From positions 1,674,001-1,738,000 of the forward strand of contig NZ_JHZX01000001.1 in the NCBI RefSeq assembly GCF_000688335.1: a DNA stretch of 64,000 bases. Reading direction: 5' to 3'. Shown piece by piece: positions 16,253 through 25,337 of the stretch. Position 1 is the first letter of the stretch. Every line of letters starts with the position of its first letter. The position numbers and the translations under genes were made by a program. Below the pieces are notes generated by a model. That model ran no database searches and had not been told where the DNA came from. It saw only the letters and a program-made list of their open reading frames with translations. Source of the stretch: Sediminibacter sp. Hel_I_10. Its GTDB lineage: Bacteria; Bacteroidota; Bacteroidia; Flavobacteriales; Flavobacteriaceae.

Positions 16253-19200
16253 TTAGGCTGGATGTCGAAATCCTGAGACGCTTTCCTTGTGAGATGAATT
16301 CTGAAGCCTTTTTTTGTTATCCTCAAAACTCTTTTTAATTTGAAACGTGGCATTTTTAGAATTCACTGAGTATCGGGGATCTTCTATAATTGCGGCACGT
16401 TGCAAATGGGACACCTCAATGGTGATGCAATCAAACTCCTCCACCACTTTACCCGTAATGGTGTAAATCCCTTTTCCGCGAAATGGGTATGTTGCAGCTA
16501 TGATGGGAAAATGAACCGTATCTACAAAATCACCATCGCGATCTAAGAAGTTACCGAAATTCATCAATTTACCATTAGAGGTTTTTGTGTTTTTTAGAGT
16601 AATTAAATAGCCTTCAATTGTAATTGTCTTCTCAAGATACGCTTCTAAATGCTTAGCACGTAACGGGTTTTTAGAGGGCGTTTCCAAAAGATCAAAAGGG
16701 TTGCAAAGCGGAAACCCCAACAACTCCATTTCATCAAAAGCATTCTCAAGGTCTGTGCTTGATAAACTTGGTGTTTTATAATTTATTTTTTCTGTTTTAA
16801 ACAAGGTCATTACCTGCTCTTGAACTACGATCTTACTAATTTTAAGATGTGCCTCCCAAAGGAGTTCGCGCTTATTGATCCCTGTAAACCTAAAGGCGTT
16901 GATTTTAATTAAAATTGAAATTTGTTCTATGGAAATGGGCACCCTATCAATAAAATCCTCTAAGCTCTCAAACCGTCCATTTTTAGAACGCTCCAAAACT
17001 AATTGCTTCATCAATTTAGACTCAAAGGATTGTAAGAACATAAATCCCAAAAAAATAGTTGTCTTTTTAATGATGGCTTGGGTAAAACTGGTGTTTACGC
17101 ATGGTGACTCAATATGGCCGTCGTGCATTCTAGCTTCATGTACATAAAGCTCTGTACTGTAAAATCCGCCAAAATTGTTGATGGTTGCCACCATGTATTC
17201 CAAAGGGAAATAGGCTTTTAAAAACAAACTCTGATAACTTTCTACCGCATAAGAAGCCGAATGTCCTTTTGCAAACGCATAGCCCGCAAAGCTTTCGATC
17301 TGTCTCCAAATATCAGCGACCAATTCCTGCGGTTTTCCATCTGCTTTACAATTATCAAAAAACTGTTGTTTGACTTTTGCAAACTCCTCTCGCGAACGAA
17401 ATTTACCCGACATCCCGCGTCGTAACATATCGGCCTCACCCAAATCAAGTCCACCAAAATAATGTGCCACCTTAATGACATCTTCCTGATAGACCATCAC
17501 ACCGTACGTTTCTGGCATGATTTCTAGCAGGGCTTTGGGAGCATCATTACGGCGTTCTGGATAGCGATAGCGCAAGATATACTCACGCATCATCCCGCTA
17601 TTGGCAACACCTGGCCGTATTACAGAGCTTGCCGCCACCAAACCCAAATAGGTATCTACCTGCAACTTTCGCATCAACATACGCATGGCGGGAGATTCTA
17701 CATAAAAACAGCCAATAGCTTTCGCATTCCGAAGTAAGCTTTTAATGCGCTCATCTGTCTTAAAACGTTTAATATCATGAATATCTATAGGCGAACTATC
17801 AGGATGGTTATAAGCAATGATCTCTGTAGCCTCCTTTATTTTCCCGAGTCCGCGCTGACTCAAAATATCAAATTTATTGAGGCCAATATCTTCAGCAACT
17901 ACCATGTCAAATTGAGTGGTAGCAAAGCCTTTTGGAGGCATAAATGTGGCGCCGTAATAATGAATTGGTTTTTCAGAAATCAAAATCCCACCCGCATGAA
18001 TGCCCAAGTAATTGGGAAACCCCTGAATATAAGTACTGTATTTGATAACCAGTTGACTGAGTTGATCTAAGTCTTTGAGTTGGTATTTTCCTCTTGTAAG
18101 CTTATCCATTTCAGATTTTGGCAGCCCAAACACCTTTCCCAACTCCCGAACAGAGGCTTTAAACTTAAACGTATTATACACTGTGATTAAAGCGGTATGT
18201 TTAAAATTGTTAAAGATAAAACGGGTAATATCGTCCCGATCTTTCCAAGAGAAATCAATATCAAAGTCTGGCGGGTTTTGCCGAAACACGTTGATAAACC
18301 GTTCAAAATACAAGTCTAACTCTACAGGGTCCACATCTGTAATACGCAATAAATACGCAACAATACTATTGGCACCACTACCTCGCCCCACATAGAAATA
18401 AGCTTTGCTTCGGGCATAGGTTAAGATTTTCCAATTGATTAAAAAGTAAGACACAAATCTCTTTTCTTTGATAATGGCGAGCTCCTTTTCAATACGTTTA
18501 TAGATGGTTTCATTTAAATCTTCATCTTTGTAACGATAAGCAATCCCCTCGTAGGTCAATTTCTCCAATAGCTCATAATCTGATGCTTCGTTTTGGGTTA
18601 CTGTTTTTTGATTTTTACTTTCTTTTTTTGTGAAATCGAAACTGATGGAACAGTCTTCCATTAGCTTTTTGGTGTTTTCTATAATCTTCGGAAATTCTCT
18701 ATAATAGTCACAGAGGTATTGAAAAGGCAACATAATATCTGTTCTTTCGCCTTCTTCAGATTTGGAAAGTTTACTCAATAAGGTATTGTTGTCAATAGCA
18801 CGCAACAACCGATGGGTATTAAAGTTCTTTTTATCTTGAAAAGACACGGTTTGAAGGATGACGAGTTTATGCTGAAATTGGTTCCAACGCGAAAATTTAA
18901 GCGCATTAAGATCTTTGGGTTTGATGCCCAAAAACTCATTGTGCTTTAAATCATAATCCTTTCCTTTTTGATACGGGTATACCACAAAACAATCCCTAAT
19001 CTCTTGCTCGGGCCGGCAAGGTATAGCTAGCTCATGATCATGAAGAAATAAGGATAAATAATTGTTGATGTTTTGAAACCCCTTGTTGTTTTTGGCAATT
19101 AATACAAACTGTTGCTGAGCTCCATTTCTAAAATCGACCCCAAGAATAGGCTTTACGTGAAATTTTTGAGAGCGTCTTACAAAGTCCAAACACGCAGAAG

Positions 19201-19321
19201 TTGTGTTGATATCGGTAAGCGCTATAGTATCTATATCATTTTTTGAAGCCATAGCAAGCAGTTGTTCTGGAGGAATCGTGCCATAACGTAAGCTGAAATA
19301 ACTGTGGCAATTGAGGTACAT
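16253..19321 (-). CDS. Short DNA polymerase III alpha subunit, error-prone DnaE-like
   Basis: A 1022-aa C-family polymerase. An N-terminal PHP domain (about 1-200) is followed by palm and fingers with PPDFDIDFSWKDRDD near residue 350 (two catalytic aspartates) and TTQFDMVVAEDIGLNKFD near 470 (third acidic site). Then come a tandem helix-hairpin-helix region and an OB-fold domain at about 880-980 (ITIEGYLITLKNTKTSNGK). It is far shorter than replicative flavobacterial DnaE (about 1400-1500 aa). The first PHP motif reads NCHSYFS where metal-binding PHP domains have HxH, so proofreading by PHP is doubtful. Its position with dinB behind a damage-type repressor supports a mutagenic translesion role, like DnaE2. 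Confidence 0.88.
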   Translation of the reverse strand: MYLNCHSYFSLRYGTIPPEQLLAMASKNDIDTIALTDINTTSACLDFVRRSQKFHVKPILGVDFRNGAQQQFVLIAKNNKGFQNINNYLSLFLHDHELAIPCRPEQEIRDCFVVYPYQKGKDYDLKHNEFLGIKPKDLNALKFSRWNQFQHKLVILQTVSFQDKKNFNTHRLLRAIDNNTLLSKLSKSEEGERTDIMLPFQYLCDYYREFPKIIENTKKLMEDCSISFDFTKKESKNQKTVTQNEASDYELLEKLTYEGIAYRYKDEDLNETIYKRIEKELAIIKEKRFVSYFLINWKILTYARSKAYFYVGRGSGANSIVAYLLRITDVDPVELDLYFERFINVFRQNPPDFDIDFSWKDRDDITRFIFNNFKHTALITVYNTFKFKASVRELGKVFGLPKSEMDKLTRGKYQLKDLDQLSQLVIKYSTYIQGFPNYLGIHAGGILISEKPIHYYGATFMPPKGFATTQFDMVVAEDIGLNKFDILSQRGLGKIKEATEIIAYNHPDSSPIDIHDIKRFKTDERIKSLLRNAKAIGCFYVESPAMRMLMRKLQVDTYLGLVAASSVIRPGVANSGMMREYILRYRYPERRNDAPKALLEIMPETYGVMVYQEDVIKVAHYFGGLDLGEADMLRRGMSGKFRSREEFAKVKQQFFDNCKADGKPQELVADIWRQIESFAGYAFAKGHSASYAVESYQSLFLKAYFPLEYMVATINNFGGFYSTELYVHEARMHDGHIESPCVNTSFTQAIIKKTTIFLGFMFLQSFESKLMKQLVLERSKNGRFESLEDFIDRVPISIEQISILIKINAFRFTGINKRELLWEAHLKISKIVVQEQVMTLFKTEKINYKTPSLSSTDLENAFDEMELLGFPLCNPFDLLETPSKNPLRAKHLEAYLEKTITIEGYLITLKNTKTSNGKLMNFGNFLDRDGDFVDTVHFPIIAATYPFRGKGIYTITGKVVEEFDCITIEVSHLQRAAIIEDPRYSVNSKNATFQIKKSFEDNKKRLQNSSHKESVSGFRHPA

Positions 19322-19401
19322 ATTATGGGGTTTTCTGTTTATAATTTCTTCAGAAAAAAGAATCTTTAAGATTTTAATTCTGCAAAATTTAATTGGATTA
19401 A

Positions 19402-19409
19402 CAAATCTA
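19402..19409 (-). promoter_or_regulatory. -7 promoter element (TAGATTTG, minus strand) for the dnaE-like/dinB operon
   Basis: The plus strand reads CAAATCTA. The element lies 81 bp before the ATG at 19321 and back-to-back with the repressor promoter 25 bp away, so one bound repressor could control both. Confidence 0.55.
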
Positions 19410-19418
19410 GCTATTATA

Positions 19419-19446
19419 TGTAGTTGGTATTGCTTACATTTGTAGT
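19419..19446. promoter_or_regulatory. Candidate operator between divergent repair promoters
   Basis: The hexamer TGTAGT occurs at 19419-19424 and again at 19441-19446, 22 bp (two helical turns) apart. TGTA at 19419 is also mirrored by TACA at 19435-19438. The stretch overlaps the plus-strand promoter. It is a plausible binding site for the S24 repressor, but the symmetry is weak. Confidence 0.25.
19435..19442 (+). promoter_or_regulatory. -7 promoter element (TACATTTG) for the S24 repressor gene
   Basis: A perfect TAnnTTTG match 60 bp before the ATG at 19503, divergent from the element at 19402-19409. Confidence 0.6.
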
Positions 19447-19502
19447 AAACCTGATAAAAAGGAATTTATCCCCTAAAAAAAACAGTTGCTTTTTCTATAA
19501 AA

Positions 19503-20273
19503 ATGAAGAATATACAAGCTAATATCAAACACTTACGTTCACTGAGACAATTTTCCCAAGAGCGCTTTGCCGATGAGTTAGGATGGTCTCGCTCTATGGT
19601 AGGGTCTTACGAAGAGGGACGTTCTGAACCTCCTATTGACCGATTAATAGACCTCTCTAACTATTTTAAGCTCCCTATCGATATTTTGGTGAAAAATGAT
19701 TTACGCAAAGCGAAGGACACCTCATTTATCCAAATTGGGAGTCAGCGGGTACTATTCCCAATAACGGTGAGCGAAGCCAACGAAGATCTCATTGAAATTA
19801 TTCCTGCTAAAGCATCTGCAGGTTACTTATCTGGTTATGATGATCCCGAATATATTGAGCAACTTCAAAAAATAAAACTGCCCTTTTTACCAACGGGAAC
19901 TCATCGCGCATTTCCCATTAAGGGAGACTCGATGTTACCGGTAAAAGACGGCTCGTTTATTGTGGCTAAATTCATGGAAGATGTTAATGACATTAAAAAC
20001 GGCCGAACCTACATTATATTAACCAAAGAAGACGGTTTAGTTTATAAACGTGTGCAAAATCTTATTAATGAGAAACAATCGTTACTTCTAAGCAGCGACA
20101 ATAAAGTGTACAAGCCTTATGAAGTCCCCATTCAAAATGTATTGGAGCTCTGGGAATTTACCTGCTGTATCAACACTCAAGAATATGATGAAAAGGAGCT
20201 AAAAATGAGTAGTATTATGAGCATGTTTCAAGAACTCAAAATAGAACTTGAAGCTGTAAAAAAGATGGCATGA
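19503..20273 (+). CDS. XRE-family repressor with S24/LexA-like self-cleaving domain
   Basis: A 256-aa repressor. The N-terminal helix-turn-helix (about residues 5-62) contains SQERFADELGWSRSMVGSYE. The C-terminal S24 domain (about 95-225) has the autocleavage pair Ala106-Gly107 (KASAGY), the catalytic serine 143 in KGDSM and lysine 182 in LVYKRV, as in LexA, CI and UmuD. It is therefore predicted to cleave itself when RecA filaments form. The gene is divergent from dnaE-like/dinB and followed 45 bp later by a DnaQ-GIY-YIG nuclease gene. A phage origin is unlikely because no phage genes are nearby. It probably takes the LexA role for this local regulon. Confidence 0.9.
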   Translation: MKNIQANIKHLRSLRQFSQERFADELGWSRSMVGSYEEGRSEPPIDRLIDLSNYFKLPIDILVKNDLRKAKDTSFIQIGSQRVLFPITVSEANEDLIEIIPAKASAGYLSGYDDPEYIEQLQKIKLPFLPTGTHRAFPIKGDSMLPVKDGSFIVAKFMEDVNDIKNGRTYIILTKEDGLVYKRVQNLINEKQSLLLSSDNKVYKPYEVPIQNVLELWEFTCCINTQEYDEKELKMSSIMSMFQELKIELEAVKKMA

Positions 20274-20318
20274 GCATTATGGTTTTAAAAACGAACCCCC
20301 TAATTACTAAATTTACAG

Positions 20319-21707
20319 ATGGCAGATAAACAGATCTACACCATCATTGATGTAGAAACGACAGGACAAGGCAATAAAATGACAGAGATTTCCATCTTTA
20401 AGTATGATGGAACCCAAGTTGTTGATGAGTTTACTTCTCTAGTAAATCCCAATGCACTTATCCCAACCCATATCACCGCACTTACTGGTATTGATAATGG
20501 TATGGTTGCCGATGCACCCCTATTTGAGGAGATTGCCGATGACATTTTGCGCTTAACAGAAAACGCCATTTTTGTGGCCCATAATGTCAATTTTGACTAT
20601 AACATCATCCGCAACGAGTTCAAAGCCATTGGTATCGATTTCCGAAGAAAAAAACTATGCACTGTAAGACTTTCGCGCAGTTTAATTCCTGGTCTCCCCT
20701 CCTATAGTTTAGGCAAATTGTGCAATAGCTTATCTATAGAAATTTTAGATAGGCACCGGGCAAAAGGTGATGCCCAAGCCACGGTGATTCTATTTGAGCG
20801 TTTATTAAATCATGAGGATTCTGAAGTTGTTTTTACAAAATTTCTGAAACGGGATTCAAAAGAAGCGACGCTCCCACCACATTTGCCTAGCGCTATCTTT
20901 AATGCCATCCCTAATGCTACTGGGATTTACTATTTCAAAAATAAAAACGGAAAAGTCATTTACGTAGGTAAGGCAAAAAATCTTAAAAAGCGAGTCTTAG
21001 GGCATTTTTACGATAAGTCTGACAAGGAACTCGATTTGTGTAGGGAAACCGCAGATATTGATTTTGAATTGTCGGGCACCGAACTTATCGCCTTGCTTAT
21101 GGAAGATGCTGCCATAAAACACTATTACCCTCAATACAATAAGGCCTCAAAACGACCTACTAAAAGCTTTGCTGTTTTTAGTTATCAAGACCGAGGAGGT
21201 ATTTGGCACTTGGCTTTTAATAATTTCAAATCGGCTCCAAACCCCTTGATCACCTTTTACAATTTAAGAGACTGCCGTTTGTATTTGGAACAGTTGTGCA
21301 CTTTGTTTGAGCTTTGCCCAAAATACTGCCACTTGCAAGAAAATGTTCAAGAGTGTTCTCATTTTTGGATTGATACCTGTCGCGGTATTTGCAAAACAGA
21401 AGAGACGGTTGAGCGTTATAATGAACGGGTGCAATTGGCCATTGATCATATATCAAGTGCGTCTCAAAACATGGTGATCAAACAGAACGGCAGACACGAT
21501 GAAGAGCATGCCTTTATTATGGTCAAGGACGGGCTATATCAAGGCTACGGGTTTATTGATAAAGACATCCAAATCTCACATAATGACGCATTAGAACATC
21601 ATCTCATCAAACAAAAAGATAATGGTGATGTACAGCGCATCTTAAAAAAGGAAATGATTAAAGCGATGAGTAAGGATATTAGTAGTATGCCTACGGTAGA
21701 GTTTTGA
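20319..21707 (+). CDS. DEDDh exonuclease fused to GIY-YIG nuclease
   Basis: A 462-aa two-nuclease protein. Residues 1-165 form a DnaQ-like 3'-5' exonuclease: Exo I (IIDVETTG), Exo II (FVAHNVNFDYNIIRNE) and Exo III with HRAKGDAQAT. Residues about 195-275 form a UvrC-type GIY-YIG domain (TGIYYFKNKNGKVIYVGKAKNLKKRV). The C-terminal 180 residues include a cysteine-containing part (ELCPKYCHLQ, then IDTCRGIC) as in proteins related to E. coli Cho. It acts on damaged DNA by family analogy. It lies 45 bp after the S24 repressor gene, so it is probably induced with the translesion polymerases. Confidence 0.9.
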   Translation: MADKQIYTIIDVETTGQGNKMTEISIFKYDGTQVVDEFTSLVNPNALIPTHITALTGIDNGMVADAPLFEEIADDILRLTENAIFVAHNVNFDYNIIRNEFKAIGIDFRRKKLCTVRLSRSLIPGLPSYSLGKLCNSLSIEILDRHRAKGDAQATVILFERLLNHEDSEVVFTKFLKRDSKEATLPPHLPSAIFNAIPNATGIYYFKNKNGKVIYVGKAKNLKKRVLGHFYDKSDKELDLCRETADIDFELSGTELIALLMEDAAIKHYYPQYNKASKRPTKSFAVFSYQDRGGIWHLAFNNFKSAPNPLITFYNLRDCRLYLEQLCTLFELCPKYCHLQENVQECSHFWIDTCRGICKTEETVERYNERVQLAIDHISSASQNMVIKQNGRHDEEHAFIMVKDGLYQGYGFIDKDIQISHNDALEHHLIKQKDNGDVQRILKKEMIKAMSKDISSMPTVEF

Positions 21708-22061
21708 TATAAATTCTTTTAAAAAGAAAATTACCAGGCCTGCATCCATTCAAAATCTCCTTTTTTTTTTGAATTGAAGCAAAATATATCTTCTCATCAT
21801 GCTTAACCGTTATAAGGAATCAGATCTGAGATAGGGCTATAAATAACTATTAAAATTTAAAGAACGATTTTAAAACTGTGATCTTGTAATCATGGGAATT
21901 TGAGACAAAAAAATACAGGGTATCATTTTGACACATATTAAATATTGATATCTAAGCTTTTACACTAAAAAACATAAAAATTTAGTAAGTTAAATTACTC
22001 TTTTTTATGATAATTTTAAGAACTATATTATATTGTCCTCAAATTGAATACCCCTAAACTA
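21708..22061. other. Intergenic stretch, no gene seen
   Basis: About 350 bp, AT-rich. I find no ORF of meaningful length, no perfect TAnnTTTG element and no strong terminator. It separates the repair island from the MORN-repeat operon and must hold the promoter of the latter. Confidence 0.5.
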
Positions 22062-25000
22062 ATGAAACGTTACCTGGCTCTTTTATGCATTCTTTGCAGC
22101 ACCCTTTTATTTGGTCAAGACAAACTTCCTTACTTAGATTATGAGATAATATTTGATCTGGTAAGAGAAAGTGAAGAAAAAGAAGATTATGATGAAATTC
22201 TACGGCAGTTAAATCGTATTCATAAGAATGACTCTACTTACTGCTCAACACTCACTACCAAATCTTATTATTTAATAGCTCAAGAAAAATATGATGAAGC
22301 AATTGCAATAACCAATGAAGGCTTAGCAGAAAATTGTGATAGTTCTTCAAAGCTATTTTTCTTAATGAATAAAGGGGTAAGCTATTCTAGTCAAAATAAT
22401 TTTTTAGAAGCGTTAAAAGTATATCAAGAAGGAATCGCCTTATTTCCAACCAACTCTAAACTGTGGTATAATAAAGGAATTGCTCTGGAGAGTCTTGATA
22501 AAATTCCAGAAGCTATCGAAGCCTACCAAAAAGCCATAATTTATAATCCCATATTTAGAAACGCGCATCTAAAACTGGGAAGCATATGTTACAGACAAAA
22601 TTTAATGGCACAAGCGCTGATGTGCTATAATATGAGTCTACTGCTAGAACCTGATACAGAAAGAGCTTTTGCATTGCTCAAATATGCAAATGAAATTGCA
22701 GCTAACAAGAATGAGAATAGCCCCATCAGCGATTTATCTGTGTCTCCAGATGATGATGCGTTTACTGAACTCAATCTAATCTTGGACAATAGAATAGTAT
22801 TAAACGAAAATTATACAACAGGAAATAGCATTACTATTCCACTTGTGAAGCAAAATCACGCTCTTTTAGAGCAATTAAAGACTATTAAGGGCAATGGCGG
22901 ATTTTGGGATAAATATTATTTACCCTTTTATAATTGGATAAGCGAAAATGACTATTTCGATGAGTTCACTTATACCATAAATTATACTATTAAAAATGAA
23001 GAGTATATAAAAATCATTTCCAAAAATGACGATGATATTAAAAAGTTTATAAAAATATACATTCCCAAATGGTATGAAATATTAGCTGAAAATGGTAATG
23101 ATAAAATATCGTATTATTATGCTGATGGATTATATCAGGCGGCTGGCCCAATGAAAAACGATATTTCTGTTGGTGATTGGTTATTTTACAACGATAACGG
23201 AAAACTTTCAGGAAAGGGATTTTATAATGAAAAAGGAAAGCGAGAAAAAGAATGGATTTGGTATTATGACAATGGACAGATAAAAGAAATCGCCTACTAT
23301 GATGATGGAAAGACAAGCGGAAAAAATAAACTTTTTTATGATAATGGCCAACCATATGTGTTAGCAAACTCAGAAAACGGGGAGTATCAAGGAGAGTATA
23401 AATATTATCTAAAAAAGGGAGGGCTCAAGCAAAAAAAACAATTCAAAAATGGGAAGCTTGAAGGAAAGTACCTGGCATTTTTTGATGTAGGTGAATCCTT
23501 AGTTGAATTTGACGCAAACTACGAAGAAGGCAATATTGCAGGGGATCTCACAGAGTATTATGCAGATGGAAACATCTATTCTGTCATTAATTTTACAGAT
23601 GGCTTGCGAAATGGAAAAGAAATAAGATATCACCCTAATGGAAACAAATCATTAGAGGCTAACTATAAAGATGATCAGCTCAGCGGCACTTACATTAATT
23701 ATCATAGTAATGGCAATAAAGACAATGTTGGTCAAGCCGTTGATGGCTATTTTGATGGCCCGTGGAGATTTTTTTATGAAGATGGCATTCTAAAATCTGA
23801 ATTAAACTATAATAACGGCGAATTAGATGATCTTTATAAAACTTATGACATTGATGGGATTTTAATTTCAGAATTTCAATATCGAAAAGGAGAAATTATA
23901 AGTTATAAATTTTATGATAAAAAGGGTAATATTTTATCTGACAGAAGAAAAAAAGGAGGCGAGTTCTTTTACGAAGGCTATCATCCAAATGCTGTAAAAG
24001 CCGCAGAAGGACTTTATGATGTAAAAGGAGGCAAAACCGGACCTTGGAAATTTTATAATAACAACGGAGTCTTAACACAAGAAGGTGAATACATAGAAGA
24101 TGTTGCTACCGGCGAACACAAGACCTACTATCCTTCAGGGTCAATAAAATCTTTTACCGACGTTGATATCGAGACAGGGACTACTTATTTTAAGGATTTC
24201 TATAAAAACGGACAAATGCAAACCCAGGGTTGGTACAAAAACGATGAACTTCACGGTGAATGGCGCTTTTATTTTATGGATGGCACTTTAGATGCCATCA
24301 ATTTTTATCACAAAGGAGAATTTCATGGTGTTCAGAAAGATTTTAGGGTAGATGGTATTTTAGAACGTACTACAAATTACGAATATGGGACATTGTTAGA
24401 AGAGTCATTTTTTGACCATAAAGGAGAACTTTTAGAAACCTTCAACTTACAAAAAGACAATAACACCTATACATTAACCACCCACTATATCAATGGAAAA
24501 CCTGAAACAGAGATCAATTATATTAATGGAATAATGCACGGCAAGTATATCTATTATGATTTCTACGGAAATATAAAAATTACGGGGAATTATAATAACG
24601 GGAATATGCAAGGCGAATGGAAATGGTTTTTTGAAAATGGAAATGTAAGGGTTAAAGAACACTATGAAAACGGTAGTCGTCATGGTAAAATAGCATATTA
24701 TTATCAATCTGGTCAAATTGAAGATGATTACAATTATGATTTTGGTCAAAAAACAGGAACTTGGCTATCTTACTACGAAAACGGAAAACTCTCAAACTCC
24801 ACAGAGTACAAAAATGACCTTGTACATGGAAAAAAATCGTTTTATAGCCCATCAGGTCAGCTCCAACTCATACGCATTTATGACCAAGACAATTTGGTAG
24901 CTTATACATATTTAAATAAGGAGGGATCAGAAAAAGAGCCTATTCCCGTTGTTAATGGCACGGTTAAGATAGAAGCACTATATGATAATGGCAAACCTTC

Positions 25001-25337
25001 TCGAACAATGTCTTATGTAAATGGCCTTTTGCAAGGCGACTATTATTCCTACTATTATAATGGAGCAATTGACAACAAAACTCATTACGATAATGATGAG
25101 TTTAATGGTACGGATATAAGCTACTATGAAAGCGGACAAATAAAATCTAAAGAAACTATGGTTTATGGAGAGCGTCATGGCCTTTCAGAGAAATTCTACT
25201 CCAACGGTCAAGTCAAAGAATCTGTAACCTACGTGAATAACGAAAAACATGGAGAAGCAAAATATTACGATGAAACAGGTAAAATTACTAATACAGAATA
25301 TTACTCAAACGGCTCCATCTATGCTACTAAAAAATAA
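22062..25337 (+). CDS. Large secreted TPR and MORN_2-repeat (YwqK-like) protein
   Basis: A protein of about 1091 aa. I chose the ATG at 22062, which begins a signal peptide (RYLALLCILCSTLLFGQ); a TTG at 22044 is in frame but less likely. Residues about 45-220 carry TPR repeats (LWYNKGIALESLDKIPEAI). From about 350 to the end run more than twenty units of about 23 residues with the pattern G.W..Y..NG.....Y..G...G, the MORN_2 variant seen in YwqK-type proteins. Examples are GEWKWFFENG, GKIAYYYQSG and GTWLSYYENG. Such proteins are often annotated as antitoxin-like, but no toxin is adjacent. First gene of an operon whose next ORF overlaps it by 17 bp. Role unknown. Confidence 0.85.
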   Translation: MKRYLALLCILCSTLLFGQDKLPYLDYEIIFDLVRESEEKEDYDEILRQLNRIHKNDSTYCSTLTTKSYYLIAQEKYDEAIAITNEGLAENCDSSSKLFFLMNKGVSYSSQNNFLEALKVYQEGIALFPTNSKLWYNKGIALESLDKIPEAIEAYQKAIIYNPIFRNAHLKLGSICYRQNLMAQALMCYNMSLLLEPDTERAFALLKYANEIAANKNENSPISDLSVSPDDDAFTELNLILDNRIVLNENYTTGNSITIPLVKQNHALLEQLKTIKGNGGFWDKYYLPFYNWISENDYFDEFTYTINYTIKNEEYIKIISKNDDDIKKFIKIYIPKWYEILAENGNDKISYYYADGLYQAAGPMKNDISVGDWLFYNDNGKLSGKGFYNEKGKREKEWIWYYDNGQIKEIAYYDDGKTSGKNKLFYDNGQPYVLANSENGEYQGEYKYYLKKGGLKQKKQFKNGKLEGKYLAFFDVGESLVEFDANYEEGNIAGDLTEYYADGNIYSVINFTDGLRNGKEIRYHPNGNKSLEANYKDDQLSGTYINYHSNGNKDNVGQAVDGYFDGPWRFFYEDGILKSELNYNNGELDDLYKTYDIDGILISEFQYRKGEIISYKFYDKKGNILSDRRKKGGEFFYEGYHPNAVKAAEGLYDVKGGKTGPWKFYNNNGVLTQEGEYIEDVATGEHKTYYPSGSIKSFTDVDIETGTTYFKDFYKNGQMQTQGWYKNDELHGEWRFYFMDGTLDAINFYHKGEFHGVQKDFRVDGILERTTNYEYGTLLEESFFDHKGELLETFNLQKDNNTYTLTTHYINGKPETEINYINGIMHGKYIYYDFYGNIKITGNYNNGNMQGEWKWFFENGNVRVKEHYENGSRHGKIAYYYQSGQIEDDYNYDFGQKTGTWLSYYENGKLSNSTEYKNDLVHGKKSFYSPSGQLQLIRIYDQDNLVAYTYLNKEGSEKEPIPVVNGTVKIEALYDNGKPSRTMSYVNGLLQGDYYSYYYNGAIDNKTHYDNDEFNGTDISYYESGQIKSKETMVYGERHGLSEKFYSNGQVKESVTYVNNEKHGEAKYYDETGKITNTEYYSNGSIYATKK

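Noticed and set aside
16253-19321. DnaE-type protein as the replicative polymerase
   Set aside because: At 1022 aa it is several hundred residues shorter than replicative flavobacterial DnaE, is co-operonic with dinB and has an altered PHP motif.
19503-20273. S24 repressor as a prophage CI repressor
   Set aside because: No integrase, structural, lysis or replication phage genes are nearby; the neighbours are DNA repair genes.
21708-22061. Small gene or RNA in the gap before the MORN operon
   Set aside because: Only ORFs of a dozen codons, no promoter-terminator pair and no recognisable RNA fold were visible.
25249-25320. Upstream extension of the first DUF3857 gene
   Set aside because: It is inside the end of the MORN gene in another frame and would precede the signal peptide; the ATG at 25321 is preferred.
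22062-25337. Regular short repeats suggesting a CRISPR array or DNA tandem repeat
   Set aside because: The periodicity is at protein level (MORN_2 units of about 23 residues) within one open frame; the DNA units are not identical and have no constant repeat and spacer lengths.
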